Source of the DNA: CBDCHC01 sp965217075
GTDB taxonomy: Bacteria; Pseudomonadota; Gammaproteobacteria; PS1; Pseudothioglobaceae
Length of the DNA: 64,000 nt
NCBI GenBank assembly: GCA_965217075.1
Contig: CBDCHC010000012.1
Coordinates: 1-64,000 of the forward strand
Direction of reading: 5' to 3'
Position 1 is the first letter of the stretch; every line of letters starts with the position of its first letter. The notes beneath the pieces were generated by a model. The model saw only the letters and a list, made by a program, of their open reading frames with translations. It ran no database searches and was not told where the DNA came from. Positions 8,501 to 16,910 of this stretch are shown piece after piece. The translations under genes were made by a program, and so were the position numbers.

Positions 8501-11450
8501 CAGTGCTATTACCAGCGGTATCTGTGGCTATAACAGTAACTCTGTTAGTAGCTGTAGTAGTTGGGGCTGTTTTATAAGTTAGTGCGCCAGTAGTTGAGTC
8601 TATATTAAATAAATTAGCGTTAGTGCCACTGATAGCATAAGTTACTGTGTTAGCTGTATTAGTATTACCAGTATCACTAGCGTTTGCTGTGTATACGCTG
8701 CTGCTATTAACTGCTACAGTTGCAACTGCCTCGCTAGTAAATATAGGGCCAGTAGTATCAATCGTAATATTAAGTGCGGTGCTAGCTGCGCTGGTATTAC
8801 CAGCAGTGTCTGTAGCTTTAGCACTTAGGTTGTTTACTCCTTCGTTAAGTGCGCTAGTTAAGGTAATATTATAATCACCGCTAGCATTTGCAATGCCTGT
8901 GCCTACTTCTATAGCGCCGTTATATATCTTAACTGTAGCTCCTGCTTCAGTTGTGCCGGTTATTATTGGGGTAGTAATATTGGTAACCTTGTCACTATCA
9001 CTATCGCCGCTATCGCTTGCAGCTGCTAAGTCAATAGTTGGGGTAGCTGGTGGTTCAAAGTCATAATTTTGAGTGCTAGTAGCTGCTGAGGTAGTAAGCG
9101 TTGCAGTAGCAACACTATTAGCAGCGTCTGCGGCTACACTTACAGTTATACTGCCTTCTGAGTTTGGAGTTGGGGTTACTGTTAAACTATAAGTAGTGCC
9201 AGAGCCTGTAAAGCTTCCTTTAGTGCCGTTATTTACGCTTATATCAGTAGCGTCAAAACCAGTTACTGCTTCGCTAAAAGTAAAGGTAAAGGTAACATCG
9301 CCATCAGTACTATTGATTGTATCCTTGTTCTGGTTGTTAGTAATATTTAATGAGACTTTATCAACTACAGTGATGTTTAATATTTGGTCAGTGCTATTAC
9401 CAGCGGTATCTGTGGCTATAACAGTAACTCTGTTAGTAGCTGTAGTAGTTGGGGCTGTTTTATAAGTTAGTGCGCCAGTAGTTGAGTCTATATTAAATAA
9501 ATTAGCGTTAGTGCCACTGATAGCATAAGTTACTGTGTTAGCTGTATTAGTATTACTAGTATCACTAGCGTTTGCTGTGTATACGCTGCTGCTATTAACT
9601 GCTACAGTTGCAACTGCCTCGCTAGTAAATATAGGGCCAGTAGTATCAACAGTAATATCAAGCGCACTACTAGCTACGCTGGTATTGCCAGCGGTGTCTG
9701 TAGCTTTAGCACTTAGGTTGTTTACTCCTTCATTTAGTGGAGTAGTTAAAGTGATACTATAATTACCACTAGCATCTGCTGTAGCACTGCCTACTTCTAT
9801 AGCGCCGTTATATATTTTAACTGTAGCGCCTGCTTCAGTTGCGCCAGTTATTGTTGGCTTGGTATTGCTAGTTATATTATCAGTATTATCGCTACCAGTA
9901 TCACTTGCAGCTACTAAGTCAATAGTTGGGGCTGTAGTAGTAGTATCTAAAGTAAAGGTTAAATCGTTAGTATCTGTCGGATTGTTTTTATCTCTTGCTG
10001 CAACTGTATAAGTGCCGTCTGTAGTTGGTGCTGCGTAAGCATCTAACCAAGCAGAGAATTCACTATTTGCTTCTTTTATGCGATACTCTACACTAACACT
10101 ACCAGCATCAGTAGTAATATTAGCGTCATTGGTTATATTATCATTATCATTAATACCACTATCAGTAGTTAATTTAATAATTAATTTAACATTCATGCTA
10201 TTAACTACAGCTATAATAGCGCTCTTACCAGTAAGGGCATCTATCATATCTGTTTTAACGCTTGGTGCAACTTCACCTTTATCGTTAATAGCTGCTATTA
10301 AAGTAGTAATTGCTGTAGTTACATCGCCTAAGGATGACACAGCGGCTAACATTTTGCCGTAATTATTAGCTGTTGTGGTAGTATCATCTCCAACAGCATT
10401 TATAGTAGCTTCTACTTTGCTTGAGATAATATCAATATCTAAGCCCAGTGCTTTAGCTATGTTTTTATTACTAGTTGTAACTGCTGTTTCAGTGATAGTT
10501 TGCGCTACAGTACCATCAGCGGCTATACCTGCTTTTTGTGCAGCAATAGTTGTAATTGGGTTAATATTTATTGTAACAGTACCACCGCTACCATCAATAT
10601 AATGCGCTGCTAATAAGTCAGCTGCTAAGTCTTTAAGTTGTCCATCTGCTTCATCTCTATAATCAACTGTTGTAGTATCTGTATCAAAGGCTTTAATAAT
10701 TATAATACCTTTATAATTACCTAAATCAACACTAAATGAACCATCATCAGCAACATCAATATTATCTTTTAATAAGCTACCATCAGCTTTATAAATTGCA
10801 ACTGTTAAATCATTCTCAGCAATAACAGGACCAAGAACAATAACACCGTTAACAATAGTATTAATAGCAACAACTGTACCAGCAGATGATCCAGACAAAC
10901 CAATAGCAGCTAAAGAGCCAAGAGCAATAATAACTTTATTATCACTAAATATAGTGCTAGTAGTTGCCTTAGTAGCTGTAGTGCTTGTTTCAGCAGTAAT
11001 TGGTGTTGGTGATGTAACTATAATATCAATAGTACTGTCTGTTACAATCTCTGGTTCAATCATACTTAGTAGAGTTTTACTATCACCATAAGCATACAAC
11101 AAACTATCATTATCTTGCAAAATAAAAGCGTCTTTATAATCAACAGCGTAATAAGTGTTTTTAAGATTATTTGTATCAATAAATTCTATAGAAACTAAAC
11201 AAGATAACTCATTACCACATGTAGTAAAATAATTTTTAACCAAAACTTCTGTAGCATCGCTTAAGGTTAAAATTAAATCATTTACATGTTTTTTTGCTAT
11301 GAAGCTTTTAATATCCTTATTAATACGCAACACATAATGTTCACCATCACTAATTGTTACGTATTTATCGCTTTTTACTATGAGTTTTCTAACGGTTAAG
11401 CCTTTAGCAGCAAGTATTGCTTGTTTTTGAGTTGCTTGTAGTGTTTTCAT
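5580..11450 (-). CDS. Giant RTX/T1SS adhesin B, intact, 1956 aa
   Basis: Complete copy of the family. Residues 1-140 form a BapA-prefix-like domain with C78 and C84, the only cysteines seen. About 172-200 is a hydrophobic Gly/Ala stretch (ALGSLAAIGLSGSSAG). About 200-430 is a mostly helical domain (ININPITTIAAQ). Then come five Ig-like modules, two cadherin-like modules with their FSEAVTGFD partner, a final FSEEIANF module, PKD (IDWGDGS), about six DUF285 repeats of 24-25 residues (MFNSASNFNQNIGAW), and RTX repeats (GGAGNDTLTGGAGAD) leading to a T1SS C-terminal target (TDTITDFVSGTDKLDI). Predicted to be exported by a type I system and to bind calcium. The ligand is unknown. The start matches A and C; no clear Shine-Dalgarno is seen. 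No exporter genes lie nearby. Confidence 0.9.
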   Translation of the reverse strand: MKTLQATQKQAILAAKGLTVRKLIVKSDKYVTISDGEHYVLRINKDIKSFIAKKHVNDLILTLSDATEVLVKNYFTTCGNELSCLVSIEFIDTNNLKNTYYAVDYKDAFILQDNDSLLYAYGDSKTLLSMIEPEIVTDSTIDIIVTSPTPITAETSTTATKATTSTIFSDNKVIIALGSLAAIGLSGSSAGTVVAINTIVNGVIVLGPVIAENDLTVAIYKADGSLLKDNIDVADDGSFSVDLGNYKGIIIIKAFDTDTTTVDYRDEADGQLKDLAADLLAAHYIDGSGGTVTININPITTIAAQKAGIAADGTVAQTITETAVTTSNKNIAKALGLDIDIISSKVEATINAVGDDTTTTANNYGKMLAAVSSLGDVTTAITTLIAAINDKGEVAPSVKTDMIDALTGKSAIIAVVNSMNVKLIIKLTTDSGINDNDNITNDANITTDAGSVSVEYRIKEANSEFSAWLDAYAAPTTDGTYTVAARDKNNPTDTNDLTFTLDTTTTAPTIDLVAASDTGSDNTDNITSNTKPTITGATEAGATVKIYNGAIEVGSATADASGNYSITLTTPLNEGVNNLSAKATDTAGNTSVASSALDITVDTTGPIFTSEAVATVAVNSSSVYTANASDTSNTNTANTVTYAISGTNANLFNIDSTTGALTYKTAPTTTATNRVTVIATDTAGNSTDQILNITVVDKVSLNITNNQNKDTINSTDGDVTFTFTFSEAVTGFDATDISVNNGTKGSFTGSGTTYSLTVTPTPNSEGSITVSVAADAANSVATATLTTSAATSTQNYDFEPPATPTIDLAAASDSGDSDSDKVTNITTPIITGTTEAGATVKIYNGAIEVGTGIANASGDYNITLTSALNEGVNNLSAKATDTAGNTSAASTALNITIDTTGPIFTSEAVATVAVNSSSVYTANASDTGNTNTANTVTYAISGTNANLFNIDSTTGALTYKTAPTTTATNRVTVIATDTAGNSTDQILNITVVDKVSLNITNNQNKDTINSTDGDVTFTFTFSEAVTGFDATDISVNNGTKGSFTGSGTTYSLTVTPATNPATGSITIDVAADAANSVATTTLTTSAATSTQNYDFEPPATPTIDLAAASDTGSDNTDNITSNTKPIITGTTEAGATVKIYNGAIEVGTGIANASGDYNITLTSALNEGVNNLSAKATDTAGNTSTVSSELNITIDTTTPSPTIALAAASNSGSDNTDKITNITTPIITGTAEADATVKIYNGTTEVGSATADASGNYIITVTALNEGTHKLTAIATDTAGNTSAASSALNITIDTTAPSTPTIILATASDTGSNTTDNITSNTKPTITGTAEAGATVKIYRGTTEVGSATADATTGVYNATLTTPLNEGVNNLIAIATDTAGNTSAASSALDITVDTTAPTLEITTDTTMIPVNNSTTVTFTFSEEIANFALSDITADNGSITSLTKSTTDNKVWTATFTANTTKGKANNISVDVGAYSDIAGNNNTITATSANDLVQTPLLSTWKTSAANEKVTIRVNNGYKYNYTIDWGDGSVESSQTASATHVYATAGNHQIAITGDYPVISFGGTTWNNKNTQLISIDSWGNTAWQSFNEAFIYAANLVSIPTNAPNLSSVTDMSWMFYNSNNFNADISAWDTGKVTDMSWMFNSASNFNQNIGAWKTDQVTNMSYMFNGAINFNQNIGAWDTSKVTNMSYMFSFASKFNTDLSAWDASKVTNMSNMFYNAIVFDQDIGSWNISQVTDMSGIFSGAAMSITNMDKTLTGWADINTADGETSLRNGVTLDADGITYSNATAMQYLKDTYKWTTTATLKANDDAFTVGGDAVDDTTATDKSATTTAQTIHGLGGNDTIIGGSAADDIYGGAGNDTLTGGAGADIFHFLYNNTGTDTITDFVSGTDKLDIAVLLDGYDADKSFSDFVTLSTGKVVIDIDGNSSTTSDSITINLTNSNAVEADFVL
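7040..8880. repeat. Internal module block shared by B and C
   Basis: This stretch of Ig-like and cadherin-like modules in gene B matches 13318-15158 in gene C at a constant offset of 6278 bases (landmarks 7039/13317, 7423/13701, 8308/14586, 8647/14925). This offset differs from the one linking the other near-identical blocks, so different parts of the same gene have different nearest relatives. That is what module shuffling or gene conversion within the array would leave. Edges are approximate. Confidence 0.65.
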
Positions 11451-11455
11451 AATTT

Positions 11456-11489
11456 ATGCTAATAAAATAAAAAAATATTATTTTAGCAT
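11456..11489 (-). promoter_or_regulatory. Inverted repeat in the 5' leader of adhesin B
   Basis: ATGCTAATAAAATAA faces TTATTTTAGCAT, as before gene A but with one base change (AAT for AGT) in the bulge. It lies 5 nt upstream of the start codon. Its conservation may reflect recent duplication as much as selection. Confidence 0.35.
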
Positions 11490-11665
11490 AAAAATATTAT
11501 TACTTTTTATTATGTGCTAATAAAACATTTATTTATATAATATTAAAAGAATAAATATAGTATTATCGATATTTTTTTAATAATGCTAATAAAATAATAT
11601 AACTTTCTAAATCCATAATACCATCTACTTTATCTGCTCTAAAATATCTTAAAAGAATAAGGAGG

Positions 11666-11738
11666 AATAAGGGGACGTTACCCTTTTTTATGCTAAAATA
11701 TTTAAATGCTATCCAAAAAAGGGCAACGTCCCCTTATT
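11666..11738. repeat. REP-like palindrome, copy 2
   Basis: Left arm AATAAGGGGACGTTACCC starts at 11666 and the right arm GGGCAACGTCCCCTTATT ends at 11738. There is one T-to-C change in the right arm against the other copies, giving a G:T-type mismatch in the stem. The loop is TATGCTAAAATATTT. It lies about 30 nt beyond the stop codon of gene C. Confidence 0.75.
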
Positions 11739-11767
11739 TCTTGTGCTGTCTGTAACTAGATTATTAC

Positions 11768-14700
11768 TTACAATACAAAATCAGCTTCTACAGCATTAGA
11801 GTTAGTTAAATTAATAGTAATACTATCACCAGTAGTGCTACTATTACCATCAATGTCAATTACTACTTTACCAGTGCTAAGAGTTACAAAATCACTAAAT
11901 GATTTATCAGCATCGTACCCATCAAGTAATACTGCAATGTCTAATTTATCAGTACCGCTGACAAAATCAGTAATGGTATCAGTGCCTGTATTGTTATATA
12001 AAAAGTGGAAAATATCAGCTCCAGCGCCACCAGTTAAAGTATCATTACCAGCTCCGCCGTAGATATCATCAGCAGCACTACCGCCAATAATAGTATCATC
12101 GCCGCCAAGACCATGAATGGTTTGCGCAATAGTTGTGGTGCTTTTATCTGTAACAGTAGTATCAGTAGCTGTATTATCTCCTACAGTAAAAGTATCATCA
12201 TTAGCTTTAAGTGTAGCATTAGTACTCCAAGCATAAGTATCTGTTAAGTACTGCATAGCAGTAGCGTTAGAATATGTTATGGTAGCGCCACCTATAGAAA
12301 CACCATTTTGCAGGCTAGTCTCACCATCAGCTGTGTTTATGTCTGCCCAGCCTGTAAGTGTTTTATCCATATTAGTAATTGACATAGCAGATCCACTAAA
12401 CATATTAAGCATAGTAGTTACTTGTGATATATTCCAACTGCCTATGTCTTGATCAAAGATAATGGCACTATAAAACATATGAGTCATACTAGTTACCTGG
12501 GATGTATCCCAAGCGCCTATGTTTTGGTTAAAGTTGCTGGCATAAGGAAACATATAACTCATATTAGTTACCTTGGATGTATCCCAAGCGCCTATGTTTT
12601 GGTTAAAGTTGCTGGCACCATTAAACATATAACTCATATTAGTTACCTTGCCTGTATCCCAAGCGCCTATGTTTTGGTTAAAGTTGCTGGCACTATTAAA
12701 CATAGCATTCATAGTAGTTACCTTGCCTGTATCCCAAGCGCTGATATCTGCGTTAAAGTTGTCGGAATTATTAAACATCCGGCTCATATCAGTTACCTTG
12801 CCTGTATCCCAAGCACTGAGACTAAGATCTGTGTTAAATTTACTGGCATAAGAAAACATATTACTCATATTAGTTACACTACTTAAATTAGGTGCGTTAG
12901 TAGGTATAGAAACTAAATTAACTGCATAAGTAAATGCCCAATTAAAGCTTTGCCATGCTGTGTTACCCCAGCTATCAATGCTTATTAATTGAGTGTTTTT
13001 ATTATTCCAAGCACCACCAAAACTAATTACTGGATAATCACCAGTAATAGCTATCTGATGATTACCAGCTGTAGCGTAGACATGAGTAGCGTTAGCTGTT
13101 TGAGAGCTCTCAACACTACCGTCACCCCAGTCTATAGTGTAATTATACTTATAATTATAATGATAATCATCATTTACCCTAATCGTAACTTTTTCATTAG
13201 CTGCACTAGTTTTCCAAGTACTAAGAAGAGGTGTTTGAACAAGATCATTAGCGCTAGTTGCTGTTATTGTATTATTATTACCAGCTATATCACTATATGC
13301 GCCTACATCTACACTAATGTTATTAGCTGTACTTTCTGTAGCATTTGCTGTAAAGGTTGCTGTCCATACTTTATTATCAGTTGTTGACTTAGTTAAACTA
13401 GTAATACTACCATTATCTGCTGTTATATCACTCAGAGCAAAATTTGCTATTTCTTCACTAAAAGTAAAGGTAACAGTTGTACTATTATTTACTGGAATAA
13501 TAGTAGTATCTGTAGTAATTTCAAGTGTAGGAGCAGTAGTATCCACAGTAATATCAAGCGCACTACTAGCTGCGCTGGTATTGCCAGCGGTGTCTGTGGC
13601 TATGGCTATGAGGTTGTTTACTCCTTCATTTAGTGGAGTAGTTAAAGTAGCGTTATAAACACCAGTAGTAGCATCTGCTGTAGCACTGCCTACTTCTGTA
13701 GTGCCTCTATATATCTTAACTGTAGCGCCTGCTTCAGCTGTGCCAGTTATTGTTGGCTTGGTATTGCTAGTTATATTATCAGTAGTGTTGCTGCCAGTAT
13801 CGCTTGCAGTTGCTAAAATAATAGTTGGGGTGCTTGGCGCTGTAGTATCAATGGTAATATTAAGCGCACTACTAGCTGCGCTGGTATTACCAGCAGTGTC
13901 TGTGGCAATAGCTGTGAGCTTATGTGTTCCTTCATTAAGCGCAGTTACAGTAATAATATAATTACCACTAGCATCTGCTGTAGCGCTGCCTACTTCTGTA
14001 GTGCCGTTATATATTTTAACTGTAGCGTCTGCTTCAGCTGTGCCAGTTATTATTGGGGTAGTAATATTGGTAATCTTATCAGTATTATCACTACCACTAT
14101 TACTAGCTGCTGCTAAAGCAATAGTTGGGCTTGGTGTTGTAGTATCAATGGTAATATTAAGCTCACTACTAACTGTACTTGTATTACCAGCAGTGTCTGT
14201 AGCTTTAGCACTTAGGTTGTTTACTCCTTCGTTAAGTGCGCTAGTTAAGGTAATATTATAATCACCGCTAGCATTTGCAATGCCTGTACCTACTTCTATA
14301 GCGCCGTTATATATTTTAACTGTAGCGCCTGCCTCAGCTGTGCCAGTTATTATTGGCTTGGTATTGCTAGTGATATTATCAGTATTATCGCTACCAGTAT
14401 CACTTGCAGCTGCTAAGTCAATAGTTGGGGTAGCTGGTGGTTCAAAGTCATAATTTTGAGTGCTAGTAGCTGCTGAGGTAGTAAGCGTTGTAGTAGCAAC
14501 GCTATTAGCAGCGTCTGCGGCTACATCTATAGTTATAGAGCCAGTTGCAGGGTTTGTAGCTGGGGTTACTGTTAGGCTGTAAGTAGTGCCAGAGCCTGTA
14601 AAGCTTCCTTTAGTGCCGTTATTTACGCTTATATCAGTAGCGTCAAAACCAGTTACTGCTTCGCTAAAAGTAAAGGTAAAGGTAACATCGCCATCAGTAC

Positions 14701-15382
14701 TATTGATTGTATCCTTGTTCTGGTTGTTAGTAATATTTAATGAGACTTTATCAACTACAGTGATGTTTAATATTTGGTCAGTGCTATTACCAGCGGTATC
14801 TGTGGCTATAACAGTAACTCTGTTAGTAGCTGTAGTAGTTGGGGCTGTTTTATAAGTTAGTACGCCAGTAGTTGAGTCTATATTAAATAAATTAGCGTTA
14901 GTGCCACTGATAGCATAAGTTACTGTGTTAGCTGTATTAGTATTACCAGTATCACTAGCGTTTGCTGTGTATACGCTGCTGCTATTAACTGCTACAGTTG
15001 CAACTGCCTCGCTAGTAAATATAGGGCCAGTAGTATCAATCGTAATATTAAGTGCGGTGCTAGCTGCGCTGGTATTACCAGCAGTGTCTGTAGCTTTAGC
15101 ACTTAGGTTGTTTACTCCTTCATTTAGTGGAGTAGTTAAAGTGATACTATAATTACCACTAGCATCTGCTGTAGCACTGCCTACTTCTGTAGTGCCGTTA
15201 TATATTTTAACTGTAGCGCCTGCTTCAGTTGTGCCAGTTATTGTTGGCTTGGTATTGCTAGTTATATTATCAGTATTATCGCTACCAGTATCACTTGCAG
15301 CTGCTAAGTCAATAGTTGGGGTAGCTGGTGCTGTGGTATCATAAGCCTGAGAGGCAGTGCTACTAGCACTGCCAATACCCAC
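11768..15382 (-). CDS. Adhesin C, C-terminal fragment, 1204 aa
   Basis: Returns to the frame of the N-terminal fragment. It holds four Ig-like modules, the FSEEIANF module, PKD (IDWGDGS), about seven DUF285 repeats and the complete RTX/T1SS end (GGAGNDTLTGGAGAD, TDTITDFVSGTDKLDI). Two small local insertions are in frame relative to B (NDDYHYNYKYNY before the PKD motif, DLSLSAWD in a DUF285 repeat). It has no leader and no plausible start of its own. Confidence 0.65.
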   Translation of the reverse strand: MGIGSASSTASQAYDTTAPATPTIDLAAASDTGSDNTDNITSNTKPTITGTTEAGATVKIYNGTTEVGSATADASGNYSITLTTPLNEGVNNLSAKATDTAGNTSAASTALNITIDTTGPIFTSEAVATVAVNSSSVYTANASDTGNTNTANTVTYAISGTNANLFNIDSTTGVLTYKTAPTTTATNRVTVIATDTAGNSTDQILNITVVDKVSLNITNNQNKDTINSTDGDVTFTFTFSEAVTGFDATDISVNNGTKGSFTGSGTTYSLTVTPATNPATGSITIDVAADAANSVATTTLTTSAATSTQNYDFEPPATPTIDLAAASDTGSDNTDNITSNTKPIITGTAEAGATVKIYNGAIEVGTGIANASGDYNITLTSALNEGVNNLSAKATDTAGNTSTVSSELNITIDTTTPSPTIALAAASNSGSDNTDKITNITTPIITGTAEADATVKIYNGTTEVGSATADASGNYIITVTALNEGTHKLTAIATDTAGNTSAASSALNITIDTTAPSTPTIILATASDTGSNTTDNITSNTKPTITGTAEAGATVKIYRGTTEVGSATADATTGVYNATLTTPLNEGVNNLIAIATDTAGNTSAASSALDITVDTTAPTLEITTDTTIIPVNNSTTVTFTFSEEIANFALSDITADNGSITSLTKSTTDNKVWTATFTANATESTANNISVDVGAYSDIAGNNNTITATSANDLVQTPLLSTWKTSAANEKVTIRVNDDYHYNYKYNYTIDWGDGSVESSQTANATHVYATAGNHQIAITGDYPVISFGGAWNNKNTQLISIDSWGNTAWQSFNWAFTYAVNLVSIPTNAPNLSSVTNMSNMFSYASKFNTDLSLSAWDTGKVTDMSRMFNNSDNFNADISAWDTGKVTTMNAMFNSASNFNQNIGAWDTGKVTNMSYMFNGASNFNQNIGAWDTSKVTNMSYMFPYASNFNQNIGAWDTSQVTSMTHMFYSAIIFDQDIGSWNISQVTTMLNMFSGSAMSITNMDKTLTGWADINTADGETSLQNGVSIGGATITYSNATAMQYLTDTYAWSTNATLKANDDTFTVGDNTATDTTVTDKSTTTIAQTIHGLGGDDTIIGGSAADDIYGGAGNDTLTGGAGADIFHFLYNNTGTDTITDFVSGTDKLDIAVLLDGYDADKSFSDFVTLSTGKVVIDIDGNSSTTGDSITINLTNSNAVEADFVL
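13318..15158. repeat. Internal module block of C matching B
   Basis: Partner of the block at 7040-8880 (offset 6278). It contains Ig-like and cadherin-like modules of gene C in the same order as in B. Confidence 0.65.
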
Positions 15383-16910
15383 TGTATTTGTAGCAGCATC
15401 TATCTACACTTACAGTTATACTGCCTTCTGAGTTTGGAGTTGGGGTTACTGTTAGGCTATAAGTAGTGCCAGAGCCTGTAAGAGTTCCTTTAGTACCACC
15501 AGTTACAGTTATGTCGCTGATATCAAAGCCAGTTACTATTTCAGCAAAAGTAAAGGTAAAGGTAACATCGCTATTAGTTGCTGTTGTAGCATTATCAGTA
15601 ATAGTTAGTACTATTCTATCGGCTACAGTAATAGCTAGTGCTTGATCGGTGCTATTACCAGCAGCGTCTATAGCTGTGATGATAACATTATTAGTAGTAG
15701 CAGTAGTTGTAGCAACTTTATAGCTAAGCTCACCAGTAGCTGGGTCTATATTAAATAAGTTAGCATCAGTGCCACTAATGCTATAAGTAGCACCATTTGT
15801 ATCAGTTGCAGTAGCTGTGTATATAGTAGCTGTATCTCCTAGTGCTACAGTTGTAGTTGCTGGGCTAGTAAATATAGGGCCGGTAGTATCAACAGTAATA
15901 TCAAGCGCACTACTAGCTGCGCTGGTATTGCCAGCGGTGTCTGTAGCTTTAGCACTTAGGTTGTTTACTCCTTCGTTAAGTGCGCTAGTTAAGGTAATAT
16001 TATAATCACCGCTAGCATTTGCAATGCCTGTACCTACTTCTATAGCGCCGTTATATATTTTAACTGCAGCTCCTGCTTCAGCTGTGCCAGTTATTGTTGG
16101 GGTAGTAATATTGGTAACCTTGTCACTATCACTATCGCCGCTATCGCTTGCAGCTGCTAAGTCAATAGTTGGGGTAGCTGGTGGTTCAAAGTCATAATTT
16201 TGAGTGCTAGTAGCTGCTGAGGTAGTAAGCGTTGTAGTAGCAACGCTATTAGCAGCGTCTGCGGCTACATCTATAGTTATAGAGCCAGTTGCAGGGTTTG
16301 TAGCTGGGGTTACTGTTAGGCTGTAAGTAGTGCCAGAGCCTGTAAAGCTTCCTTTAGTGCCGTTATTTACGCTTATATCAGTAGCGTCAAAACCAGTTAC
16401 TGCTTCGCTAAAAGTAAAGGTAAAGGTAACATCGCCATCAGTACTATTGATTGTATCCTTGTTCTGGTTGTTAGTAATATTTAATGAGACTTTATCAACT
16501 ACAGTGATATTTAATATTTGGTCAGTGCTATTACCAGCGGTATCTGTGGCTATAACAGTAACTCTGTTAGTGGCTGTAGTAGTTGGGGCTGTTTTATAAG
16601 TTAGTGCGCCAGTAGTTGAGTCTATATTAAATAAATTAGCGTTAGTGCCACTGATAGCATAAGTTACTGTGTTAGCTGTATTAGTATTACTAGTATCACT
16701 AGCGTTTGCTGTGTATACGCTGCTGCTATTAACTGCTACAGTTGCAACTGCCTCGCTAGTAAATATAGGGCCAGTAGTATCAATCGTAATATTAAGTGCG
16801 CTGCTAGCTGCGCTGGTATTACCAGCAGTGTCTGTAGCTTTAGCACTTAGGTTGTTTACTCCTTCGTTAAGTGCGCTAGTTACAGGTAATATTATAATTA
16901 CCACTAGCAT
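15363..16910 (-). CDS. Adhesin C, middle fragment, 515 aa
   Basis: This frame resumes the family sequence at SALNEGVNNLSAKATDT and runs through Ig-like and cadherin-like modules to GSITVSVD, where a 2-base deletion against the sister sequence (ATCTATCTACAC for ATCTACATCTACAC) ends it. The first 13 residues (MLVVIIILPVT) are an out-of-frame reading, so the ATG is not a credible start. It is part of C, not a separate gene. Confidence 0.6.
   Translation of the reverse strand: MLVVIIILPVTSALNEGVNNLSAKATDTAGNTSAASSALNITIDTTGPIFTSEAVATVAVNSSSVYTANASDTSNTNTANTVTYAISGTNANLFNIDSTTGALTYKTAPTTTATNRVTVIATDTAGNSTDQILNITVVDKVSLNITNNQNKDTINSTDGDVTFTFTFSEAVTGFDATDISVNNGTKGSFTGSGTTYSLTVTPATNPATGSITIDVAADAANSVATTTLTTSAATSTQNYDFEPPATPTIDLAAASDSGDSDSDKVTNITTPTITGTAEAGAAVKIYNGAIEVGTGIANASGDYNITLTSALNEGVNNLSAKATDTAGNTSAASSALDITVDTTGPIFTSPATTTVALGDTATIYTATATDTNGATYSISGTDANLFNIDPATGELSYKVATTTATTNNVIITAIDAAGNSTDQALAITVADRIVLTITDNATTATNSDVTFTFTFAEIVTGFDISDITVTGGTKGTLTGSGTTYSLTVTPTPNSEGSITVSVDRCCYKYSGYWQC

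Larger units (their letters stand above)
11451..11767. other. Intergenic spacer between adhesins B and C
   Basis: This 317-nt spacer has no gene. It matches the A/B spacer over the AT-rich leader but has a single left arm in its palindrome and an extra short segment (TTGTGCTGTC) before the end of gene C. It holds the leader inverted repeat of gene B and the second palindrome copy. Confidence 0.7.

Noticed and set aside
12430..12860. Regular short repeats of about 75 bases, superficially like a CRISPR array
   Set aside because: The period equals 24-25 codons and the repeats translate into DUF285 units in frame; there are no conserved repeats with unrelated spacers and no cas genes.
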